A stretch of 57,753 nucleotides of DNA from Bacteroidales bacterium (GTDB lineage Bacteria > Bacteroidota > Bacteroidia > Bacteroidales > UBA932): NCBI GenBank assembly GCA_023227835.1, contig JALOCI010000015.1, positions 1 to 57,753 of the forward strand. Reading direction: 5' to 3'. The position numbers and the translations under genes were made by a program. The notes under the pieces were generated by a model. The model saw only the letters and a list, made by a program, of their open reading frames with translations. It was not told where the DNA came from and did no database searches. Within the stretch, counting starts at the first letter, position 1. Every line of letters starts with the position of its first letter. Of this stretch, positions 55,222-57,753 are shown piece by piece.

Positions 55222-56745
55222 ATGAACAATTCCATGATTAAGAAAACATTTCTGAGTGCAGGAACAATCGCCCTTGCCGGCTCTCTGCTCCCAGGAAACT
55301 GCTATGCACAGCAACCAAAGAAACCAAACATACTGTTTATCGCAATTGATGACCTAAGGCCGGTCATATCCGTTTATGGGGACAAAATCGCGCACACTCC
55401 AAATTTTGAAAGACTTGCAGGCTACGGAGTTACGTTTATGAGCAATTACTGTCAGCAGGCACTAAGCGGTCCTACAAGAGCCAGCCTGCTCACAGGATTG
55501 CGTCCGGATCAGATTGGATGTTGGACGCTTCAGGGCAATTTCAGGGTTAATAACCCTTCAGCCATAACTCTACCCGAAAATTTCAAAAATAATGGTTATG
55601 AAACAATAGGCATAGGTAAAATTTACCACCCCCTGGACAACAAAAAATACAGAAATGACCCTCAGTCGTGGAGTGTACCATACATTCAACCTTCGGCACC
55701 TACATACATGATTGCAGAGGGCCGCAAAGCCACCGAGTGCGCGGATGTGCCTGACAATGCGTATGCTGATGGCCTCATAGCTGAAGCCGGTGTAGAAAAC
55801 ATCAAAAAAATGGCAAAATCTGAAAAGCCGTTTTTCCTTGCAGTAGGTTTCAAAAAGCCTCACGCACCATACGTTGCTCCAAAAAAATACTGGGATATGT
55901 ATAATCGTGAGAAACTTCCGCTGGCCGAATTCCAGGAAATGACATCAGATCCCGTACTATACGCCTACCACCCTTCAAATGAGCTGAAAGTCTACTCCGA
56001 CATCCCTTCATTCCAGAGCTATGAGGATACCAAGCATCTGGATGAGGCGACACAAAGAAGGATAATCCATGCATATTACGCCTGTGTCTCATATATTGAT
56101 GCTCAAATAGGAAAACTGCTTGACGAATTAGAGAATCAGGGAATCGCCGACAAAACCATAATTGTTCTTTGGAGTGACCACGGATACCACTTGGGCGATC
56201 ATGGTCTCTGGAATAAACTGACCAATTTCGAAGGCTCGACAAGAACAGCCTTTATGATTTGCGCGCCGGGGATGAAGAGAGGCGTGAAGAGCTCTTCAAT
56301 AAGTGAATATGTTGATATTTACCCGACTCTTTGTGAACTTGCGGGTGTTAAACCTGCATCATACATTGACGGAAAAAGCCTCGTACCTGTTTTAAAAAAT
56401 CCTGGAGCCAAAGTAAAGGAGTATGCTTTCGGGCAGTTTCACAGGGGAAACATTCAGGGATACTCATGCCGGGATAAGCGATATCGTTTAGTGGAATGGG
56501 TGAAGGATTTCAGGACATACATCCCCTTCAGCGGCAAGGAGGTTGTCGGCACAGAACTTTACGACTACGCCTTAGACCCTCTTGAAACTCGTAATGAGGC
56601 ACACAATCCGAAATATAAAAAGATTCTGACAAGAATGACGGATGAGATGCATAAATTCTATTCCCGTCAGTATGAGATAAGCAGAAATTACAAGATAGCC
56701 TCAAAATTCCCGATAGGAGCCCAACAAGAGGATGATGGAGAGTAG
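55222..56745 (+). CDS. Secreted sulfatase, Ser-type (iduronate-2-sulfatase-like, S1 family)
   Basis: The 507-residue protein has a signal peptide (ends NCYAQ). The sulfatase signature is SGPTRASLLTG: Ser82 in an S-x-P-x-R context would be oxidised to formylglycine. Metal ligands are Asp43 and Asp44 (FIAIDDLRP) and the late pair WSDHGYHLGDHG. Overall similarity is to iduronate-2-sulfatase-like enzymes, suggesting sulfated glycosaminoglycan or algal glycan as substrate; the exact linkage is unknown. A Ser-type site needs the anaerobic maturase, and the next gene encodes exactly that, overlapping the stop. Confidence 0.92.
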   Translation: MNNSMIKKTFLSAGTIALAGSLLPGNCYAQQPKKPNILFIAIDDLRPVISVYGDKIAHTPNFERLAGYGVTFMSNYCQQALSGPTRASLLTGLRPDQIGCWTLQGNFRVNNPSAITLPENFKNNGYETIGIGKIYHPLDNKKYRNDPQSWSVPYIQPSAPTYMIAEGRKATECADVPDNAYADGLIAEAGVENIKKMAKSEKPFFLAVGFKKPHAPYVAPKKYWDMYNREKLPLAEFQEMTSDPVLYAYHPSNELKVYSDIPSFQSYEDTKHLDEATQRRIIHAYYACVSYIDAQIGKLLDELENQGIADKTIIVLWSDHGYHLGDHGLWNKLTNFEGSTRTAFMICAPGMKRGVKSSSISEYVDIYPTLCELAGVKPASYIDGKSLVPVLKNPGAKVKEYAFGQFHRGNIQGYSCRDKRYRLVEWVKDFRTYIPFSGKEVVGTELYDYALDPLETRNEAHNPKYKKILTRMTDEMHKFYSRQYEISRNYKIASKFPIGAQQEDDGE

Positions 56746-57753
56746 CAAGAAGACAATAACCCTGGACTATGCGGCAAGAAATGCAAACCCTGCTGCATTT
56801 TCCACTATGGTTAAGCCCGCCGGTTCTCTCTGCAACCTGGACTGCCACTATTGCTACTATCTTGACAAATCCCTACAGTACGATGGCAAACAACCTCTTA
56901 TGAGTCCTGAACTTCTGGAGAGATTTACCAGACAGTACATCGAGGCTAACGAAGTGCCGGTGGTTACATTTCTGTGGCATGGAGGTGAACCGCTGATGCA
57001 GGGTGTGGATTTTTACAGAAAGGCTCTTGAGCTTCAGAACAGATACTCCTCCGGCAAGAAAATTGAGAATGTACTTCAGACAAACGGGACTTTACTCAAT
57101 GAGGAGTGGTGCAAATTTTTCGCAAAGAATAACTTTCTGATCGGAATATCCATAGACGGTCCTAAAGATATTCATGACACCTTCCGGCTCAATAAAGCCG
57201 GCAAACCATCCTTCGAAAAGGTGATGAACGGGATTAATCTGTTAAAAAAATATAAGGTTGAGTTCAACACTCTGTCGGTGGTAAACAAGCTATCTGAAAA
57301 AAGAGGCAGAGAGGTATATCAGTTTTTAAGAAACATCGGAAGTCATTACATGCAGTTCCTTCCTGCCGTAGAACATGTCGTTGAGATTCCCGGCAGAAAG
57401 AGGGCCGTGATTGTTCCTCCTGACCATGAGGGTGCACATATAGCACCGTGGAGCGTCTCGGCAAATGGATATGGAGAGTTTCTGAATGAAATATTCGATA
57501 TATGGGTAAGAAACGATGTCGGGCAATACTTTGTACAGATTTTTGACTCCACCCTTGCCCAGTACTGCGGAATACAACCGGGGCTATGCAGTATGAACGA
57601 GACCTGCGGAGAGGCTTTGATTGTAGAGCACAATGGTGATGTTTATCCATGCGATCACTTTGTATATCCGGAGTATAAGCTTGGCAATATTTCAGAAAAA
57701 AGTCTCAGAGAGATTTATCTGGGGCAAAAAAGATTTGATTTTGGCATGGACAA
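56732..57753 (+). CDS. Anaerobic sulfatase-maturating enzyme, radical SAM (3' end outside window)
   Basis: The frame runs off the right edge; 340 residues are visible. The radical SAM cluster motif is CNLDCHYC (Cys34, Cys38, Cys41), followed by FLWHGGEPLMQG and the SISIDGP stretch. Further Cys residues (YCGIQPGLCSMNETCGEALIVEHNGDVYPCDHF) belong to the C-terminal SPASM-type region with auxiliary clusters. It would oxidise the active-site Ser of the adjacent sulfatase to formylglycine in the cytoplasm before export. The ATG at 56732 (or 56735) overlaps the sulfatase stop, so the two are translationally coupled. Confidence 0.94.
   Translation, partial: MMESSKKTITLDYAARNANPAAFSTMVKPAGSLCNLDCHYCYYLDKSLQYDGKQPLMSPELLERFTRQYIEANEVPVVTFLWHGGEPLMQGVDFYRKALELQNRYSSGKKIENVLQTNGTLLNEEWCKFFAKNNFLIGISIDGPKDIHDTFRLNKAGKPSFEKVMNGINLLKKYKVEFNTLSVVNKLSEKRGREVYQFLRNIGSHYMQFLPAVEHVVEIPGRKRAVIVPPDHEGAHIAPWSVSANGYGEFLNEIFDIWVRNDVGQYFVQIFDSTLAQYCGIQPGLCSMNETCGEALIVEHNGDVYPCDHFVYPEYKLGNISEKSLREIYLGQKRFDFGMD

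Noticed and set aside
1..57753. tRNA, rRNA, transposase or integrase genes
   Set aside because: I looked for these around the repeats and in the intergenic regions and saw none I could support.

Overview
The window is chromosomal DNA of a Bacteroidota bacterium, most likely order Bacteroidales. Evidence: a SusC/SusD pair inside a long polysaccharide-utilisation locus, BACON and DUF3857 proteins, lipoproteins with a Cys-containing lipobox, and promoters of the Bacteroidetes type (TTTG, about 21 bp, TAnnTTTG). Species cannot be named from this sequence. The first and last genes run off the window.

Region 1 (1-14432) is a type I CRISPR-Cas locus. Seven tightly packed + strand genes (a partial cas5-like gene, cas8, cas7, cas3, cas4, cas1, cas2) are followed by a 223-bp leader and a very large array. 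I count about 107 intact 30-bp repeats plus one degenerate terminal repeat. The repeat ends in ATTGAAAC as in subtype I-B. The gene content resembles the Porphyromonas-type (PGING) branch. Near the old end, spacers are duplicated in the order A-B-C-C-A.

Region 2 (14433-16500) is an AT-rich island holding an AbiEi/AbiEii-type toxin-antitoxin pair. It is bracketed by two direct copies of a 200-bp, GC-rich, self-complementary element. A 19-bp motif recurs around it. Upstream of the antitoxin gene lie two diverged copies of a 35-bp dyad, a likely operator that was duplicated before one promoter copy was split by the element.

Region 3 (16501-26543) has two DUF3857/transglutaminase-like secreted proteins (one frameshifted, one lacking the catalytic Cys and His), an AsmA-like plus GT51 peptidoglycan glycosyltransferase, and a 1270-residue lipoprotein with BACON repeats, leucine-rich repeats and an M64 metallopeptidase domain.

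Region 4 (26544-28040) is a stand-alone trpB2 gene behind a classical tryptophan attenuator: promoter, a 24-codon leader peptide with three consecutive Trp codons, an antiterminator pairing, and an intrinsic terminator.

Region 5 (28072-53520, all minus strand) is a beta-mannan / acetylated galactoglucomannan utilisation locus. Endo-acting GH26 and GH5 enzymes, a GH27 alpha-galactosidase fused to a CE7 esterase, and an SGNH esterase would debranch, deacetylate and cut the polymer. SusC, SusD and two surface glycan-binding proteins would capture and import oligosaccharides. GH26, GH3 and GH31 enzymes would trim them. An MFS symporter, an AGE-family 2-epimerase and a GH130 phosphorylase would then convert mannobiose to mannosyl-glucose and on to mannose-1-phosphate plus glucose. 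An AraC-type regulator stands at the head of the cluster.

Region 6 (53609-57753, + strand) carries a ferritin-like/VIT1 membrane protein, a small secreted protein of unknown function, a Ser-type sulfatase, and the start of the radical-SAM maturase that would activate it.
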